64,000 nt of DNA from Devosia equisanguinis. GTDB taxonomy: Bacteria > Pseudomonadota > Alphaproteobacteria > Rhizobiales > Devosiaceae. Every line of letters begins with the position of its first letter. The first letter of the stretch is position 1. Location: the NCBI RefSeq assembly GCF_900631955.1, contig NZ_UZWD01000023.1, positions 223,790-287,789 on the forward strand, written 5' to 3'. Positions 43,652 to 53,962 of the stretch are shown here, in pieces. The translations under genes and the position numbers were made by a program. The notes under the pieces are model-generated. The model saw only the letters and a list, made by a program, of their open reading frames with translations. It was not told the DNA's origin and did not search any database.

Positions 43652-44488
43652 ATGATTACCTATGTCGACGCGACCAGCAAATCCCGCCGTTCCCCGGGGA
43701 TCATTCCCCTGCACGGCGAAGAGGGATTCGCCGGCATGCGCAAGGCGGGGCAGTTGACGGCTGAGGCGCTGGATATCCTTACAGACTATGTCGAAGCGGG
43801 CGTGCCCACCGCCACGCTGGACAGGATCGCCTATGAATTCGCCCGCGACCACGGCGCGGTGCCGGCGACCATCTTTTATAAGGGCTATCGCCATTCGCTG
43901 TGCACGTCGCTCAATCACGTGGTCTGCCACGGCATCCCGGATGACCGGCCGCTGCGGGAAGGCGATATCGTCAATATCGATCTCACCCTGGTGGTGGATG
44001 GCTGGCACGGCGATTCGAGCCGCATGTATCCGGTGGGCGAGATTTCGCGGAAGGCCGAACGCCTGATCGAGGTGACCTATGCCGGTCTCGAGGCCGGTAT
44101 CGCTGCTGCAAGGCCCGGCAATACCACCGGCGATATCGGCGCCGCCATCCAGACCATCGCCGAGGCCGAGCGCATGAGCGTGGTCCGCGATTTCGTTGGC
44201 CATGGCCTGGGCCGCTTGTTCCATGACGAGCCAAATATCCTTCACTTCGGCACCCCAGGCTCCGGCGTGCCGCTGAAGCCGGGCATGATCTTCACCATCG
44301 AGCCGATGATCAACCTCGGCCGGCCGCACGTGAAGATCCTTTCTGATGGCTGGACCGCAGTGACCCGCGACCGCACATTGTCTGCACAGTGCGAACACTC
44401 GATCGGCATCACCGAAACCGGCTGCGAGATCTTCACCCTGTCGCCCAAGGGCCTGTTCAACCCGCTTGCCGCGCGGTCTGGTCAGTGA
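43652..44488 (+). CDS. map: Methionine aminopeptidase type I
   Basis: A 278-residue pita-bread metallopeptidase removing the initiator methionine. Metal ligands are in [20 protein letters not shown] (two Asp), [18 protein letters not shown] (His), [10 protein letters not shown] (Glu) and the C-terminal [13 protein letters not shown] (Glu). Its stop codon overlaps the GTG start of radC, indicating co-transcription. Confidence 0.95.
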   Translation: MITYVDATSKSRRSPGIIPLHGEEGFAGMRKAGQLTAEALDILTDYVEAGVPTATLDRIAYEFARDHGAVPATIFYKGYRHSLCTSLNHVVCHGIPDDRPLREGDIVNIDLTLVVDGWHGDSSRMYPVGEISRKAERLIEVTYAGLEAGIAAARPGNTTGDIGAAIQTIAEAERMSVVRDFVGHGLGRLFHDEPNILHFGTPGSGVPLKPGMIFTIEPMINLGRPHVKILSDGWTAVTRDRTLSAQCEHSIGITETGCEIFTLSPKGLFNPLAARSGQ

Positions 44489-45207
44489 GCGACAGCGGCA
44501 AGGACAAGAAAGACGGGCTCGCCGAAGCGGCAAAGCCGCATTATGTGGGCCATCGAGAACGCGCGCGAGACCGGTTCAATGCGGTTGGCGGCGAAGCGCT
44601 GGCCGATTACGAACTGCTCGAACTGCTGCTGCACATCATCCTGCCGCAGCGCGACACCAAGCAGTTGGCCAAGGAATTGCTGAGCCATTTCGGCTCGTTT
44701 TCCGGTGTGCTGGGCGCCTCGCCCAACCGCCTTGCGGAGATCAAGGGGCTCGGCGCCACCTCGATCACCCACCTCAAGGTGATGCAGGCAGTGGCGCAGC
44801 GCTATGGCCGCGACCAGATCGATGCCGAAAAGCCCATTCTCTCGTCCTGGTCGCAGTTGATCGACTATTGCCGCAGTCAGATGGCCTACGAAATGGTCGA
44901 GCAGTTCCGCGTTCTCTTCCTCGACAAAAAGAACCGCCTGATCGCCGACGAGGTCCAGCAGGTCGGCACGGTCGACCACACGCCGGTTTATCCGCGCGAA
45001 GTCATTCGCCGGACGCTGGAGCTTTCGGCGACAGCTCTGATTCTTGTACACAACCATCCGTCGGGCGATCCGACACCCTCGGCGGCGGACGTGCGGATGA
45101 CCAAGGAAATTGCCGATATCGCCAAGCCGATGGGCATTGCCCTGCATGACCACATCATTGTCGGCCGGAACGGCCACGCCTCGCTGCGCGGACTAAAGCT
45201 GATCTGA
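44485..45207 (+). CDS. radC: RadC family JAB1/MPN protein
   Basis: A 240-residue RadC. The GTG at 44485 overlaps the map stop. An N-terminal helix-hairpin-helix region ([33 protein letters not shown]) is followed by the JAMM metal-site motif [20 protein letters not shown]. Despite the name, a DNA-repair role is doubtful for the family. Its 3' end overlaps the convergent GNAT gene by 15 nt. Confidence 0.95.
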   Translation: MSDSGKDKKDGLAEAAKPHYVGHRERARDRFNAVGGEALADYELLELLLHIILPQRDTKQLAKELLSHFGSFSGVLGASPNRLAEIKGLGATSITHLKVMQAVAQRYGRDQIDAEKPILSSWSQLIDYCRSQMAYEMVEQFRVLFLDKKNRLIADEVQQVGTVDHTPVYPREVIRRTLELSATALILVHNHPSGDPTPSAADVRMTKEIADIAKPMGIALHDHIIVGRNGHASLRGLKLI

Positions 45208-46440
45208 GCCCGCAGACTGGCGGCCGCGGAGCTTGTCGACCAGTTGCCGAAGGGTTCGCAGCGCCGTCTTGATCGTGGGATTGGCCTTGGCGCGGGCGCG
45301 CGCCTTCTGCAGGCCACGATGGACATGGGCGATGGCGGCGCCGCGCGAATTCAGGCCGATATAATGCTGCCGCAGCGGCATTTGTACATTGCACCAGTGT
45401 CGCTTTTCGTCGGTGAAGCCTGAGCCCATGTCGAACACGGTGAAGCCGCTATCGAACACGGTTTGCATCACGCGCAACAGGCACTGCTTGCCCGGTGAGC
45501 CAGACTGGATATGGGGGTCATCGCTCATCGAGGAGATGAGGCAGAACATGCGGTCTCCGTGGACCACATTGTAGCGCACCGCGACGATGTCTCCATTCAG
45601 ACGCAGCGCATGCACCCGCACATCGATGCCCGAACCCGGCAGTGCCGCGTCCTGATAGAAGCCGATGAGCTTGTCATAGACAAAAATATCGCGAATGCCC
45701 TGCGCATGGAAACGCGCTGAGCGCTGCCTGAACATGACGTCGATAGCCTCGCGCCGCGCCGCCTCGCCCGTCACTTCCTCGAACGCAACCTCGCCAAGGG
45801 CTGCCAGTCGATCGCCCTGCTGCCGATCATGCTTGCGCCGTGACTTGCTGCGTTGCTCACGATCGCATTCCTCCCAAGAGGAAAACTGCGCGCGGTAAAG
45901 GGTTTCCACCGCCAGCGTACTGCCCAGCTCGTCGAAAAGGCCCGCGTGGCCCCCGGCTTCGACCGGAATGGACCGCAGATAGAGGAGATCGGCGCCCTTG
46001 AGGGCAGCAGTCATGGCCTTCCACAGTGCCGCCCGACCAGGCGCACCCAGTGAAGCCAGCCGCTCATAGTCGGCGACCGGGGCATAGCACCCCACATTGG
46101 CGCCGGGAAACCAGGTGAAAACGGCAACACCCTGCACCCGCTTGCGATGCAAGGGCAGAAGCGCAACAGGCTGGCCATCGACCTTGCCGACCACATAACG
46201 TTGCGACTCGGGCGCCAGCCTTCGATTCCTTACCCAAAGGCGAATGAAGTCATAGCTTTGGCCGGGGGATTCGATGGATTGCGTCGAAAGCGTCCGCCAG
46301 ACGGCTTCGACGTCTTCGATTTCGTGGGTGACTGTGACGTCGATTTCGCAGCGCATGGCCGCCGGGGCGGCCGTGGCCACCGCGCTGGTGCTTCCCATTT
46401 CCGCCGCTGACGTGGCAAGCGGTTGGCTCTGTGCGTGCAC
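45193..46440 (-). CDS. GNAT acetyltransferase, CelD/BcsL-like
   Basis: A 415-residue protein of the acetyltransferase-6 group: [20 protein letters not shown] near residue 45, [20 protein letters not shown], and a C-terminal half with [19 protein letters not shown] strands and [20 protein letters not shown]. Family members modify envelope polysaccharides or amino acids. The first 28 residues are low-complexity, so the true start may be an internal ATG near 46395 or 46356. Confidence 0.82.
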   Translation of the reverse strand: MHAQSQPLATSAAEMGSTSAVATAAPAAMRCEIDVTVTHEIEDVEAVWRTLSTQSIESPGQSYDFIRLWVRNRRLAPESQRYVVGKVDGQPVALLPLHRKRVQGVAVFTWFPGANVGCYAPVADYERLASLGAPGRAALWKAMTAALKGADLLYLRSIPVEAGGHAGLFDELGSTLAVETLYRAQFSSWEECDREQRSKSRRKHDRQQGDRLAALGEVAFEEVTGEAARREAIDVMFRQRSARFHAQGIRDIFVYDKLIGFYQDAALPGSGIDVRVHALRLNGDIVAVRYNVVHGDRMFCLISSMSDDPHIQSGSPGKQCLLRVMQTVFDSGFTVFDMGSGFTDEKRHWCNVQMPLRQHYIGLNSRGAAIAHVHRGLQKARARAKANPTIKTALRTLRQLVDKLRGRQSAGSDQL

Positions 46441-46562
46441 GGTCCGACTGTCCCTTCCCGAACGGCCTCACCATGATCCCGGGAAGTAAACCACCCCTGA
46501 AGGCAGGCTCTAGAAAATGCGCTTGTGCTGCCCAACCCCCCGCAAGGTTAACGCAATCTTGC

Positions 46563-47303
46563 TCAGCCGAAGGTAGCCAGCACCGGGAAGGTCTCGAGGA
46601 ACCAATAGGAAATGCGGGTGAAATCGCCGGTGAGGAAAAGGATGCCGGTGACGATCAGCAACCCGCCCATGACTTTCTCGACTATGCCCAGATGCTTCTT
46701 GAAGCCCTGGAAAAAGGTGAGGAAGGGGCCGATGGCGATGCCGGCGAGGAAAAAGGGAATGCCCAGTCCCAGCGAATAGAGCCCGAGCAGGCTGGCGCCT
46801 TCCCAGGCCGTATCGCGGCTCGCCGCTACCGACAGAATCGCCGCCAGTACCGGTCCGATGCAGGGGGTCCAGCCGATGGCGAAGGCCAGGCCGAGCAGGA
46901 ATCCGCCCAGCGGTCCGGAGGCGACCCCTGGCCCATTGTGCCGCAACTGCCGGTCGAGCAGGCCGATGCGGAACACGCCGAGGAAATGCAGGCCCATGGC
47001 GATGATGACGATCCCAGCTATCGGGGTAATGATCGGCAGCAATTGCCGAAAAGCCTGGCCAAAGGCCGTTGCCGTCGCGCCCAGCGTGACGAAAACCACG
47101 GTAAAGCCAAGGATGAAGAAGATGGAGGTGAAAGCAACCCGCGCCGTCAGCTTGCCGGCCGATCCGCCCACAGCTTCGGCACGCAACTGATCATAGCTCG
47201 CCCCGCTCATATAGGTGAGGTAAGGCGGCACGAGCGGCAGCACACAGGGGCTGAGAAAGCTCAGCACGCCCGCTCCGATGACCAATGGCAGGGAAAATTC
47301 CAC
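46563..47303 (-). CDS. ccdA: CcdA-like thiol-disulfide transporter
   Basis: A 246-residue membrane protein with six hydrophobic helices. GTG at 47303 is chosen because AAGGAG precedes it and the protein then opens VEFSLPLVIGAGVLSFLSPC. The two redox cysteines are in FLSPCVLPLVPPYLTYMSG and GWTPCIGPVLAAIL. CcdA proteins carry reducing equivalents across the inner membrane for cytochrome c maturation or thioredoxin-like proteins. Confidence 0.92.
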   Translation of the reverse strand: MEFSLPLVIGAGVLSFLSPCVLPLVPPYLTYMSGASYDQLRAEAVGGSAGKLTARVAFTSIFFILGFTVVFVTLGATATAFGQAFRQLLPIITPIAGIVIIAMGLHFLGVFRIGLLDRQLRHNGPGVASGPLGGFLLGLAFAIGWTPCIGPVLAAILSVAASRDTAWEGASLLGLYSLGLGIPFFLAGIAIGPFLTFFQGFKKHLGIVEKVMGGLLIVTGILFLTGDFTRISYWFLETFPVLATFG

Positions 47304-47486
47304 GATGACGCTCCTTGCTTGCGCCCTGTGTATCGCGCTCGCTGCAGAAGGCAATGAGCCGCGCGGTCGCATCGCGGCTATGTGAGCATCGGCCTTCCTC
47401 GTCAGACGCCATCGTGGCAAGTCGAGGCGCAACCATCGGCGCGCTTGTGCCTTTGGACCTTCGAATACCAATCAAGGAAGCAAGAC

Positions 47487-48272
47487 GTGGACAATTCGGA
47501 TATCTTTGGTGTTTCCACCGCCTGGGTGCTGGCCAATGCCTGGAATGTGGTCATCGCCGTCGTGGTTTTGGCGGTCGGCTGGATCATGGCCGACCTCATT
47601 TCTCGCCAAATGACCAATCTGATCCGTGCCCGGCTCAAGAACGACGCCACCATCGCACCGCTGGTCGGCGAGATCACGCGCTACGGCATTCTGTGTGTCA
47701 CCATCGTCATCGTGCTCGGCCAGTTCGGCGTGCAGACGGCGTCGATTCTGGCGGTACTGGGTGCGGCGGGTCTGGCCGTCGCGCTGGCACTGCAGGGTAC
47801 CCTCTCCAATATCGCGGCCGGAATCATGCTGCTCTTCCTCAAGCCCTTCAAGGTCGGCGACTATATCAATGCCGACGGCATTGAGGGCTGGGTGGTGGAG
47901 GTTGAGCTGTTTGCGACCCGCATGCGCACTGCGGATGGCGTCTTCATGTTCGCGCCGAATTCCAAGCTTTCCAATGCTCGGATCGTCAACTACACCCGCG
48001 AGGCCAGCCGCATGGTCGAGATTGCCTTCTCGGTTCCGCGCATGGCCGATTTGACCAAAGTGCGCGCCGAACTGACCGAGGCGCTCAAGAGCCCCTACTC
48101 GGAAGCCGGTGTTGCCGGTGAAGTGCTGGTGGACAGCATGGACGACAGCAAGATCAACCTTGTCGCCCGCATGCCGGTGCGCAGTGGCGACTGGCGGCAA
48201 GCGCGTTCCTTGCTCCAGGAGCAGCTGATGGCGGCGCTGGACCGCAATAGCGGATTTTCGACCAAGGTTTAG
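47487..48272 (+). CDS. mscS: Small-conductance mechanosensitive channel (MscS family)
   Basis: A 261-residue channel. GTG at 47487 follows AAGGA. Three membrane helices are followed by the pore-lining motif LGAAGLAVALALQGTLSNIA (near residue 90) and the beta domain start FLKPFKVGDYINADGIEGWV. Its length is close to E. coli MscS (286). It releases solutes on hypo-osmotic shock. Confidence 0.93.
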   Translation: MDNSDIFGVSTAWVLANAWNVVIAVVVLAVGWIMADLISRQMTNLIRARLKNDATIAPLVGEITRYGILCVTIVIVLGQFGVQTASILAVLGAAGLAVALALQGTLSNIAAGIMLLFLKPFKVGDYINADGIEGWVVEVELFATRMRTADGVFMFAPNSKLSNARIVNYTREASRMVEIAFSVPRMADLTKVRAELTEALKSPYSEAGVAGEVLVDSMDDSKINLVARMPVRSGDWRQARSLLQEQLMAALDRNSGFSTKV

Positions 48273-48353
48273 TGCGGCAAGCGGTGGCAAGCCTTGCCGG
48301 TTGGGCCGCCGCGCGCTACAGCACCGGCAACCGCACAGAGACCGAGGCGCTCC

Positions 48354-49034
48354 ATGACCACCCGCCCCCTGCGCATTGCGCCGTCCATTCTCTCCGCCGA
48401 TTTCGCGCGGCTTGGAGAGGAAGTGACGGCGATCATCTCCTCCGGGGCCGACTATGTGCATGTCGACGTTATGGACGGCCACTTTGTACCCAATATCAGC
48501 TTCGGCGCGCCGGTGATGAAATCGGTGCGCCCGCTGACCGATGCCGTATTCGACGTGCATCTGATGATCGCCCCGGCTGATCCATACCTCGCCGATTTCG
48601 CCAAGGCTGGCGCCGATATCATCACAGTCCATGCCGAGGCCGGACCGCATCTGCACCGCTCGCTGCAGGCCATTCGGGGCCTGGGCAAGAAGGCCGGTGT
48701 GGCGCTGAACCCGGCAACGCCCGTCTCGGCCATCCAGCATGTTATCGACGACTGTGACCTGGTTCTGGTGATGTCGGTTAATCCAGGCTTTGGCGGGCAG
48801 AGTTTCATCCCCGAAAGCCTCAACAAGATCCGCCAGGCCAAAGCGCTGATCGGCAATCGTGACATCGATCTCGAGGTCGACGGCGGTGTCACCGCCGACA
48901 ACGCTCGAGAAATCGTGGCCGCTGGTGCCAATGTCCTGGTCGCCGGTTCGGCCATTTATGCGGGCAACGACCCATCGACCTATGCCAGCCGGATCAAGGC
49001 GATCCGCGACGCGGCAACGGGGTTGGTGGTTTAG
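48354..49034 (+). CDS. rpe: Ribulose-phosphate 3-epimerase
   Basis: A 226-residue TIM-barrel enzyme interconverting ribulose 5-phosphate and xylulose 5-phosphate in the pentose phosphate pathway. Start [20 protein letters not shown] at 48354. Metal and catalytic motifs are [42 protein letters not shown] and DLEVDGGVT. It lies between the mechanosensitive channel and purB genes. Confidence 0.97.
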   Translation: MTTRPLRIAPSILSADFARLGEEVTAIISSGADYVHVDVMDGHFVPNISFGAPVMKSVRPLTDAVFDVHLMIAPADPYLADFAKAGADIITVHAEAGPHLHRSLQAIRGLGKKAGVALNPATPVSAIQHVIDDCDLVLVMSVNPGFGGQSFIPESLNKIRQAKALIGNRDIDLEVDGGVTADNAREIVAAGANVLVAGSAIYAGNDPSTYASRIKAIRDAATGLVV

Positions 49035-49039
49035 CAAGG

Positions 49040-49152
49040 CCCCCACCCAACCTCACCCTGGTAGGGGGAGGGACCGATCGAGTTGTGGACTCGATCCTGA
49101 GACAAACACCGCCCTACTCCTCCCCCTCCTTCAGGGGGAGGCCGGGTGGGGG
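49040..49152. repeat. GC-rich intergenic palindrome
   Basis: An imperfect 113-nt inverted repeat: CCCCCACCC...GGGGGAGGGA on the left pairs with TCCTCCCCCTCC...GGGTGGGGG on the right. A perfect inner hairpin GATCGAGT/ACTCGATC surrounds position 49085. The block GGCCTCCCCCTGAAG (reverse complement of the right arm) recurs at 63843, so this is a dispersed intergenic repeat family. Confidence 0.7.
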
Positions 49153-49214
49153 TGATCGTGGAAAACACATTGCCTCGCAACTGAATCAAACTCTGACTTA
49201 CCAAGGCTGAACCC

Positions 49215-50546
49215 ATGATTCCGCGCTATTCCCGTCCTGAAATGGTTGCCAACTGGTCGGCGGAGAGCCGCTTTGCCATCTGGTTCGAGATCGAGGCGCA
49301 CGCCACCTCCAAGCTCGCAGAACTGGGTGTCGTGCCCAAGGAAAGCGCCGACAAGATCTGGGAGGTCATGAATGCCCGCAAGGCCGAGCTGGGCAATTAC
49401 GGCTTCGACGTCGAACGCATCGATGAAATCGAGCGCACCACCAAGCACGACGTCATCGCCTTCCTGACGCACCTCTCCGAAATCGTCGGTCCCGATGCCC
49501 GCTTCGTGCACCAGGGCATGACCTCTTCCGACATTCTCGACACCACGCTTTCGGTGCAGCTCAAGAACGCGGCCGATATCCTGCTGGCCGATATCGACGC
49601 CCTGCTGGCCGCGCTCAAGAAGCGCGCCTATGAGCACAAGAACACCATCACCATCGGCCGCAGCCACGGCATCCATGCCGAACCCACCACCTTCGGCGTC
49701 AAGTTGGCGGAGGCCTATGCCGAATTCAGCCGGAACCGCGCCCGCCTCGTCGCCGCCCGCGACGAGATCGCAACGGCGGCCATTTCCGGTGCCATTGGCA
49801 CCTTTGCTAATATCGATCCGCAGGTGGAAGAATATGTCGCCGAAAAGCTCGGCCTCTCGATCGAGCCGGTCTCCACCCAGGTGATCCCACGCGACCGCCA
49901 CGCCATGTTCTTTGCAACGCTGGGCGTCATCGCCTCGTCCATCGAACGCGTCGCCGTCGAAATCCGTCACCTGCAGCGCACCGAAGTCCTGGAAGCCGAA
50001 GAGTATTTCTCCCCCGGTCAGAAGGGCTCATCGGCCATGCCGCACAAGCGCAATCCGGTGCTGACCGAGAACCTCACCGGCCTCGCACGCCTCGTGCGCG
50101 GCATGGTCACCCCGGCGCTGGAAAACGTGGCGCTGTGGCACGAGCGCGACATCTCGCATTCCTCGGTCGAGCGCATGATCGGCCCGGACGCCACCATCAC
50201 CCTCGACTTCGCCCTGGCCCGCCTCACCAGCGTCATCGACAAGCTGGTCGTCTATCCTGAAAACATGCGCAAAAATCTTGACCTGCTGGGCGGGTTGCAT
50301 AATTCCCAGCGCATGCTCCTGGCGCTGACCCAGGCCGGCTACAGCCGCGAGGACAGCTATGCTGCCGTACAGCGCAATGCCATGAAGGTCTGGGAGCACC
50401 GCGGCGACCGCACCGGTCTGTTTGCGCAGAACCTCAAGGACGATGCGCAAGTGACTCTGAGCGACGCGCAAATCGACGCCATGTTCGACGACGCCTATCA
50501 CCTCAAGCATGTCGACACGATCTTCAACCGGGTCTTTGGCGCATGA
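49215..50546 (+). CDS. purB: Adenylosuccinate lyase
   Basis: A 443-residue fumarase/aspartase-superfamily enzyme used twice in purine synthesis (SAICAR to AICAR and adenylosuccinate to AMP). It shows FVHQGMTSSDILDTTLSVQL, the catalytic-histidine region TITIGRSHGIHAEPTTFG, and the flexible signature loop GQKGSSAMPHKRNPVLTENL. The start MIPRYSRPEMVANWSAESRF is typical of alphaproteobacteria. It overlaps the next gene by 4 nt. Confidence 0.97.
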   Translation: MIPRYSRPEMVANWSAESRFAIWFEIEAHATSKLAELGVVPKESADKIWEVMNARKAELGNYGFDVERIDEIERTTKHDVIAFLTHLSEIVGPDARFVHQGMTSSDILDTTLSVQLKNAADILLADIDALLAALKKRAYEHKNTITIGRSHGIHAEPTTFGVKLAEAYAEFSRNRARLVAARDEIATAAISGAIGTFANIDPQVEEYVAEKLGLSIEPVSTQVIPRDRHAMFFATLGVIASSIERVAVEIRHLQRTEVLEAEEYFSPGQKGSSAMPHKRNPVLTENLTGLARLVRGMVTPALENVALWHERDISHSSVERMIGPDATITLDFALARLTSVIDKLVVYPENMRKNLDLLGGLHNSQRMLLALTQAGYSREDSYAAVQRNAMKVWEHRGDRTGLFAQNLKDDAQVTLSDAQIDAMFDDAYHLKHVDTIFNRVFGA

Positions 50547-51091
50547 GGATTGCGGAAGCGGACATTCTGATCCTGCCAGGGCTCGGCGGCATCAAGCCGG
50601 GCCACTGGCAGACGCGCTGGGCGGAAAAGATGAATACTGCCGCCATCGTCGAGCAGGCCGACTGGTGGGAGCCCAATGCCGACGACTGGGTCGACACCAT
50701 CGTCAAGGCCGCCGAATTGACCGAACGGCCGGTGGTGTTCGTGGCGCATTCGACATCGGTTTCGGCGCTGGTTCATGCCGCACCGCGCCTGCCCGACAAT
50801 GTGCGCGGTGCCTTCCTCGTCGCGCCGACCGATGTTGAGGAAAGCTCGGCGGCGCCCGAGGCTATCCATGTTTTCCGCCCGATCCCGCGCGATCCCCTGC
50901 CCTTTCCATCCATGCTCGTCGCCTCCAGCAACGATCCCTATGTGACCTTGGAGCGGGCCGCGGAATTTGCCAGTTGCTGGGGCTCCGACTTCCATCAGGC
51001 CGGTGAGGCAGGCCACATCAATGTCGATTCCGGCCACGGCCCCTGGCCCGAGGGCCTTTTGATGTTCACCCGGCTGATGCAGCGGCTGTGA
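50543..51091 (+). CDS. RBBP9/YdeN-type serine hydrolase
   Basis: A 182-residue alpha/beta hydrolase with DILILPGLGGIKPGHWQTRW, the nucleophile-elbow region VFVAHSTSVSALVHA (Ser) and DPYVTLERA and GHINVDSGHGPWPEG containing the acid and histidine. Substrate unknown. It overlaps purB and the next GNAT gene by 4 nt each, so the three are co-transcribed. Confidence 0.9.
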   Translation: MRIAEADILILPGLGGIKPGHWQTRWAEKMNTAAIVEQADWWEPNADDWVDTIVKAAELTERPVVFVAHSTSVSALVHAAPRLPDNVRGAFLVAPTDVEESSAAPEAIHVFRPIPRDPLPFPSMLVASSNDPYVTLERAAEFASCWGSDFHQAGEAGHINVDSGHGPWPEGLLMFTRLMQRL

Positions 51092-51510
51092 CGGCGGGTT
51101 ACACCATCGTCGCGCGCACGCCCGAAGTCGCCGACTATGTGCGCTTGCGGGTGGAGGCAGGGCTCAGTGCCAAGACGCTCGAACAGGCCGAAAAGGGCCT
51201 GCCAAATAGCTGGTTTGGCGTGACGGTCGAGCACAAGGGCCACGCCATCGGCATGGGCCGGATCATCGGCGACGGCGGCACCGCCTTCCAGATTGTCGAC
51301 ATCGCGCTGATGCCCGCCCATCACGGCAAGGGCCTCGGCAAGGCCATCATGACTGCGCTGATGGATCACCTGACCGCCCACGCGCCGGCAGGCGCCTATG
51401 TCAGCCTCATCGCCGATGGGGACGCCAAGCATCTCTACGCCAAATATGGCTTTGAGCCGGTCATGCCAGCCTCGATCGGCATGGCCATGCTTGTGCCCAA
51501 AGGGTCTTGA
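51088..51510 (+). CDS. GNAT family N-acetyltransferase
   Basis: A 140-residue single-domain acetyltransferase. The GTG start overlaps the previous stop. The acetyl-CoA loop is IALMPAHHGKGLGKAIMTAL, followed by YVSLIADGDAKHLYAKYGFE. Substrate unknown. Confidence 0.9.
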   Translation: MTAGYTIVARTPEVADYVRLRVEAGLSAKTLEQAEKGLPNSWFGVTVEHKGHAIGMGRIIGDGGTAFQIVDIALMPAHHGKGLGKAIMTALMDHLTAHAPAGAYVSLIADGDAKHLYAKYGFEPVMPASIGMAMLVPKGS

Positions 51511-51767
51511 GCCACGCCCAGTTTGGAGTGGTTCCAGACCGACCGGGAAATGCCTGAAATCCGCCGCAAGTGTCAGGAATTGCGGCACTTTCGCCGCGAT
51601 CGGAATTAAATCTTCTTAATTTGAAAAGGCGTTTGGACGGGCCTAAACCAGTCCTCGTCGGTTTGGAGCCGCCGGCGAGAACGAATGATCTCGCGACGCG
51701 ACGACCCCTGAAAACCGGCTATCGAGGGCCAGCTAAGCTGGTCCGCGCGGACTTACGGAGACGTATC

Positions 51768-52064
51768 ATGCGCAAAATTCTTGTTCCCGCATTCCTCGCT
51801 TTGGTCGCAATGGCTCCTGCCGGAGCGGCATTCGCGGCATCCACCACCGCAGCCGCCGTCTCGACGCAGGCGGAGCAGTCCATCTCGGGCACGGTCAAGC
51901 AGATCGACCTGAAGGCGCGCTCGCTGCAGCTGGCCGATGGTAGCAGTTATGTGCTGCCAGCCGGTTTCAACGCACCCGCCAACCTGAAGGCCGGCGACAA
52001 GGTGACCGTGAAGTGGAAGATGAACGGCACCGCCCATGACGTAACCGCCATCACGCTCGGATAA
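51768..52064 (+). CDS. DUF1344 exported protein
   Basis: A 98-residue protein with a signal peptide (ILVPAFLALVAMAPAGAAFA) and a small beta-rich domain: SISGTVKQIDLKARSLQLAD, SYVLPAGF, LKAGDKVTVKW. It matches DUF1344, common in Rhizobiales and of unknown role. ACGGAGA precedes the ATG at 51768. A terminator follows 15 nt after the stop. Confidence 0.88.
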   Translation: MRKILVPAFLALVAMAPAGAAFAASTTAAAVSTQAEQSISGTVKQIDLKARSLQLADGSSYVLPAGFNAPANLKAGDKVTVKWKMNGTAHDVTAITLG

Positions 52065-52079
52065 CCGGGCCAACAAAAA

Positions 52080-52106
52080 GGGAGCCGGCAGTGCCGGCTC
52101 CCTTTT
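52080..52106. terminator. Bidirectional-type terminator
   Basis: A perfect 10-bp stem GGGAGCCGGC (52080-52089) and GCCGGCTCCC (52093-52102) with a three-base loop is followed by TTTT and preceded by AAAAA. It serves the DUF1344 gene and, on the other strand, the convergent ATPase-inhibitor gene. Confidence 0.9.
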
Positions 52107-52132
52107 CATTTCTGAACTGCATGGCGGGTCGG

Positions 52133-52456
52133 TCAGCCCTCTGAAGCGACCTGCTCATTGGCAACGGCCACCAGCTGGCTCATCTTGGCGCGAATGGCGG
52201 CGTCGTCGATATTGACGCCCTTGGCCTTGAGATCGCCCGAGACCTTTTCGAACACGTCCTCATCGCCCGGCTTGGCGAAATCGGCCGCAACCACTTCTGC
52301 GGCATAGGCATTGGCGGCATCGCCGCTCAGACCCAGCAATTCGGCAACCCACAGACCCAGAAGCTTGTTCCGGCGTGCCTCGGCCTTGAACTTCTTTTCG
52401 GCGTCGAAAGCAAACTTGGCTTCCTGGCCCTTCTGCCGATCTTCAAACTGGCTCAT
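52133..52456 (-). CDS. DUF1476 / F1-ATPase zeta-subunit family protein
   Basis: A 107-residue helical protein: MSQFEDRQKGQEAKFAFDAE, KKFKAEARRNKLLGLWVAEL and DFAKPGDEDVFEKVSGDLKA. This family is alphaproteobacterial and includes the zeta subunit, which inhibits the F1-ATPase and blocks ATP hydrolysis. The start at 52456 gives the conserved N-terminus; a longer frame is not conserved. Divergent from purC. Confidence 0.92.
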   Translation of the reverse strand: MSQFEDRQKGQEAKFAFDAEKKFKAEARRNKLLGLWVAELLGLSGDAANAYAAEVVAADFAKPGDEDVFEKVSGDLKAKGVNIDDAAIRAKMSQLVAVANEQVASEG

Positions 52457-52664
52457 GGTCTCTCCCAAATGGCTCTGTGCGCCGCCTAACCGGCTATCGC
52501 CTTGGACATAAGCGCTCTTCGCCCTCAAATCAACTTCGGGCCGGTCGGTGCGACCCCATGCCCCCGCGTTAAGCCCATCATCGGAAAGGCCTTGCTTTTT
52601 GGCCTCGTTCTGGCGCATGAAGCGGCCAAATCCACCCCTCCTCTCCATGACAGCGGATTCGTTC

Positions 52665-53429
52665 ATGAACCGTCGACGTAAAATCTATGAGGGCAAGGCC
52701 AAGATCCTGTTCGAGGGTCCCGAGCCGGGCACTTTGGTTCAGTACTTCAAGGACGATGCGACAGCCGGCAACGGCGCTCGTCATGAGGTCATCGACGGCA
52801 AGGGCGTGCTGAACAATCGGATTTCCGAGTTCATCTTCTCCAAGTTGAACGATCTGGGCATCCCGACCCACTTCCTGCGCCGCATCAACATGCGCGAGCA
52901 ACTGATCAAGGAAGTCGAGATCATCCCGCTCGAGATCATCGTGCGCAATTACGCGGCCGGCTCGCTGGCCAAGCGCCTCGGCCTCGAGCCAGGCACCCGC
53001 CTGCCACGCTCGATCATCGAATTCTGCTACAAGGACGATGCGCTTGGCGACCCGATGGTCTCCGAAGAGCACATCACCGCCTTCGGGTGGGCCAACCCGG
53101 CCGAACTCGATGACATCATGAGCCTGGCGGTCCGCATCAACGACTTCCTCACTGGCCTCTTCATGGGCGTCGGCATCCAGCTCGTCGATTTCAAGATCGA
53201 ATGTGGCCGCCTCTATGAAGGCGACCTCATGCGCATCGTGCTGGCCGACGAAATCAGCCCGGACAATTGCCGCCTGTGGGACATCAAGACCCGCAACAAG
53301 CTCGACAAGGACCGCTTCCGCGAGAACCTCGGCGGCCTGGTCGAAAGCTACCGCGAAGTCGCCCAGCGCCTTGGCATCCTTGTTGAAAACGACAATGCGC
53401 TGACCACTGGTCCGCGTCTCGTCCAGTAA
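52665..53429 (+). CDS. purC: SAICAR synthetase
   Basis: A 254-residue enzyme ligating aspartate to CAIR in purine synthesis. Start [20 protein letters not shown] at 52665 matches rhizobial PurC. Other landmarks are [40 protein letters not shown] and [11 protein letters not shown], then [12 protein letters not shown]. It lies 18 nt before purS. Confidence 0.97.
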   Translation: MNRRRKIYEGKAKILFEGPEPGTLVQYFKDDATAGNGARHEVIDGKGVLNNRISEFIFSKLNDLGIPTHFLRRINMREQLIKEVEIIPLEIIVRNYAAGSLAKRLGLEPGTRLPRSIIEFCYKDDALGDPMVSEEHITAFGWANPAELDDIMSLAVRINDFLTGLFMGVGIQLVDFKIECGRLYEGDLMRIVLADEISPDNCRLWDIKTRNKLDKDRFRENLGGLVESYREVAQRLGILVENDNALTTGPRLVQ

Positions 53430-53447
53430 GCAAAGCGGAGAGAGCTG

Positions 53448-53690
53448 ATGAAAGCGCGCGTCATCGTCACGCTGAAAAACGGCGTTCTCGATCCTCAGGG
53501 CCAGGCCATCGAAGGCTCGCTGGCCAGCCTGGGTTTTGGCGGGGTCCATGGGGTCCGCCAGGGCAAGGTTTTTGACCTGGATATCGAGGGAACCGATGTG
53601 GAAGCAGCGCGTTCACAGATCACAGCGATGTGTGAAAAGCTGCTCGCCAACACTGTCATCGAAAACTTCGCGATCGAAATTTCAAATTAA
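53448..53690 (+). CDS. purS: FGAM synthase subunit PurS
   Basis: An 80-residue subunit of the three-part FGAM synthase (PurS, PurQ, PurL). It begins MKARVIVTLKNGVLDPQGQA and contains GFGGVHGVRQGKVFDLDIEG. A GGAGAGAGCTG leader precedes the ATG. Its partners purQ and purL lie 3 and 4.4 kb further right, separated by unrelated genes. Confidence 0.96.
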   Translation: MKARVIVTLKNGVLDPQGQAIEGSLASLGFGGVHGVRQGKVFDLDIEGTDVEAARSQITAMCEKLLANTVIENFAIEISN

Positions 53691-53748
53691 CGCCTTCGTG
53701 GCAATCCTTTCCATCGCGCCGCGTACCCTGGCGCAGGACCCTACCATC

Positions 53749-53832
53749 ATGCGCAAAACCATCGCTCTCTCCGTCATGTTCGTCGCCTCGCTCGGCCTGC
53801 TCTTCGCGGCCTATGCCTCGGTACCGATGTGA
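53749..53832 (+). CDS. Possible 27-residue membrane peptide
   Basis: A short frame MRKTIALSVMFVASLGLLFA followed by AYASVPM. It is one hydrophobic helix or a signal-like peptide with no obvious ribosome-binding site. It lies 58 nt after purS and may be chance. Confidence 0.3.
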   Translation: MRKTIALSVMFVASLGLLFAAYASVPM

Positions 53833-53940
53833 CGAGCCGATTCCGGCGACGCTGATTTCAGCAACGCCGGATCGCCTCCCGAATCCCGCGCTCATACGGC
53901 CGGGATTCGCAAGATTTCCGACAGTTCTGGATTATCTTGG

Positions 53941-53962
53941 AAACGGGCTCAGGCCCGTTTTT
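53941..53962 (+). terminator. Terminator between purS and the convergent PAP2 gene
   Basis: AAACGGGC (53941-53948) and GCCCGTTT (53953-53960) form a perfect stem with a TCAG loop, followed by TTTTT within 53958-53962. The stop codon of the convergent PAP2 gene (TCA at 53949-53951 on this strand) lies in the loop. A second hairpin GAATCCCG/CGGGATTC sits at 53881-53908. Confidence 0.85.

Noticed and set aside
47472..49046. Long minus-strand frame opposite mscS and rpe
   Set aside because: Mirror of two confident genes; composition typical of antisense frames.
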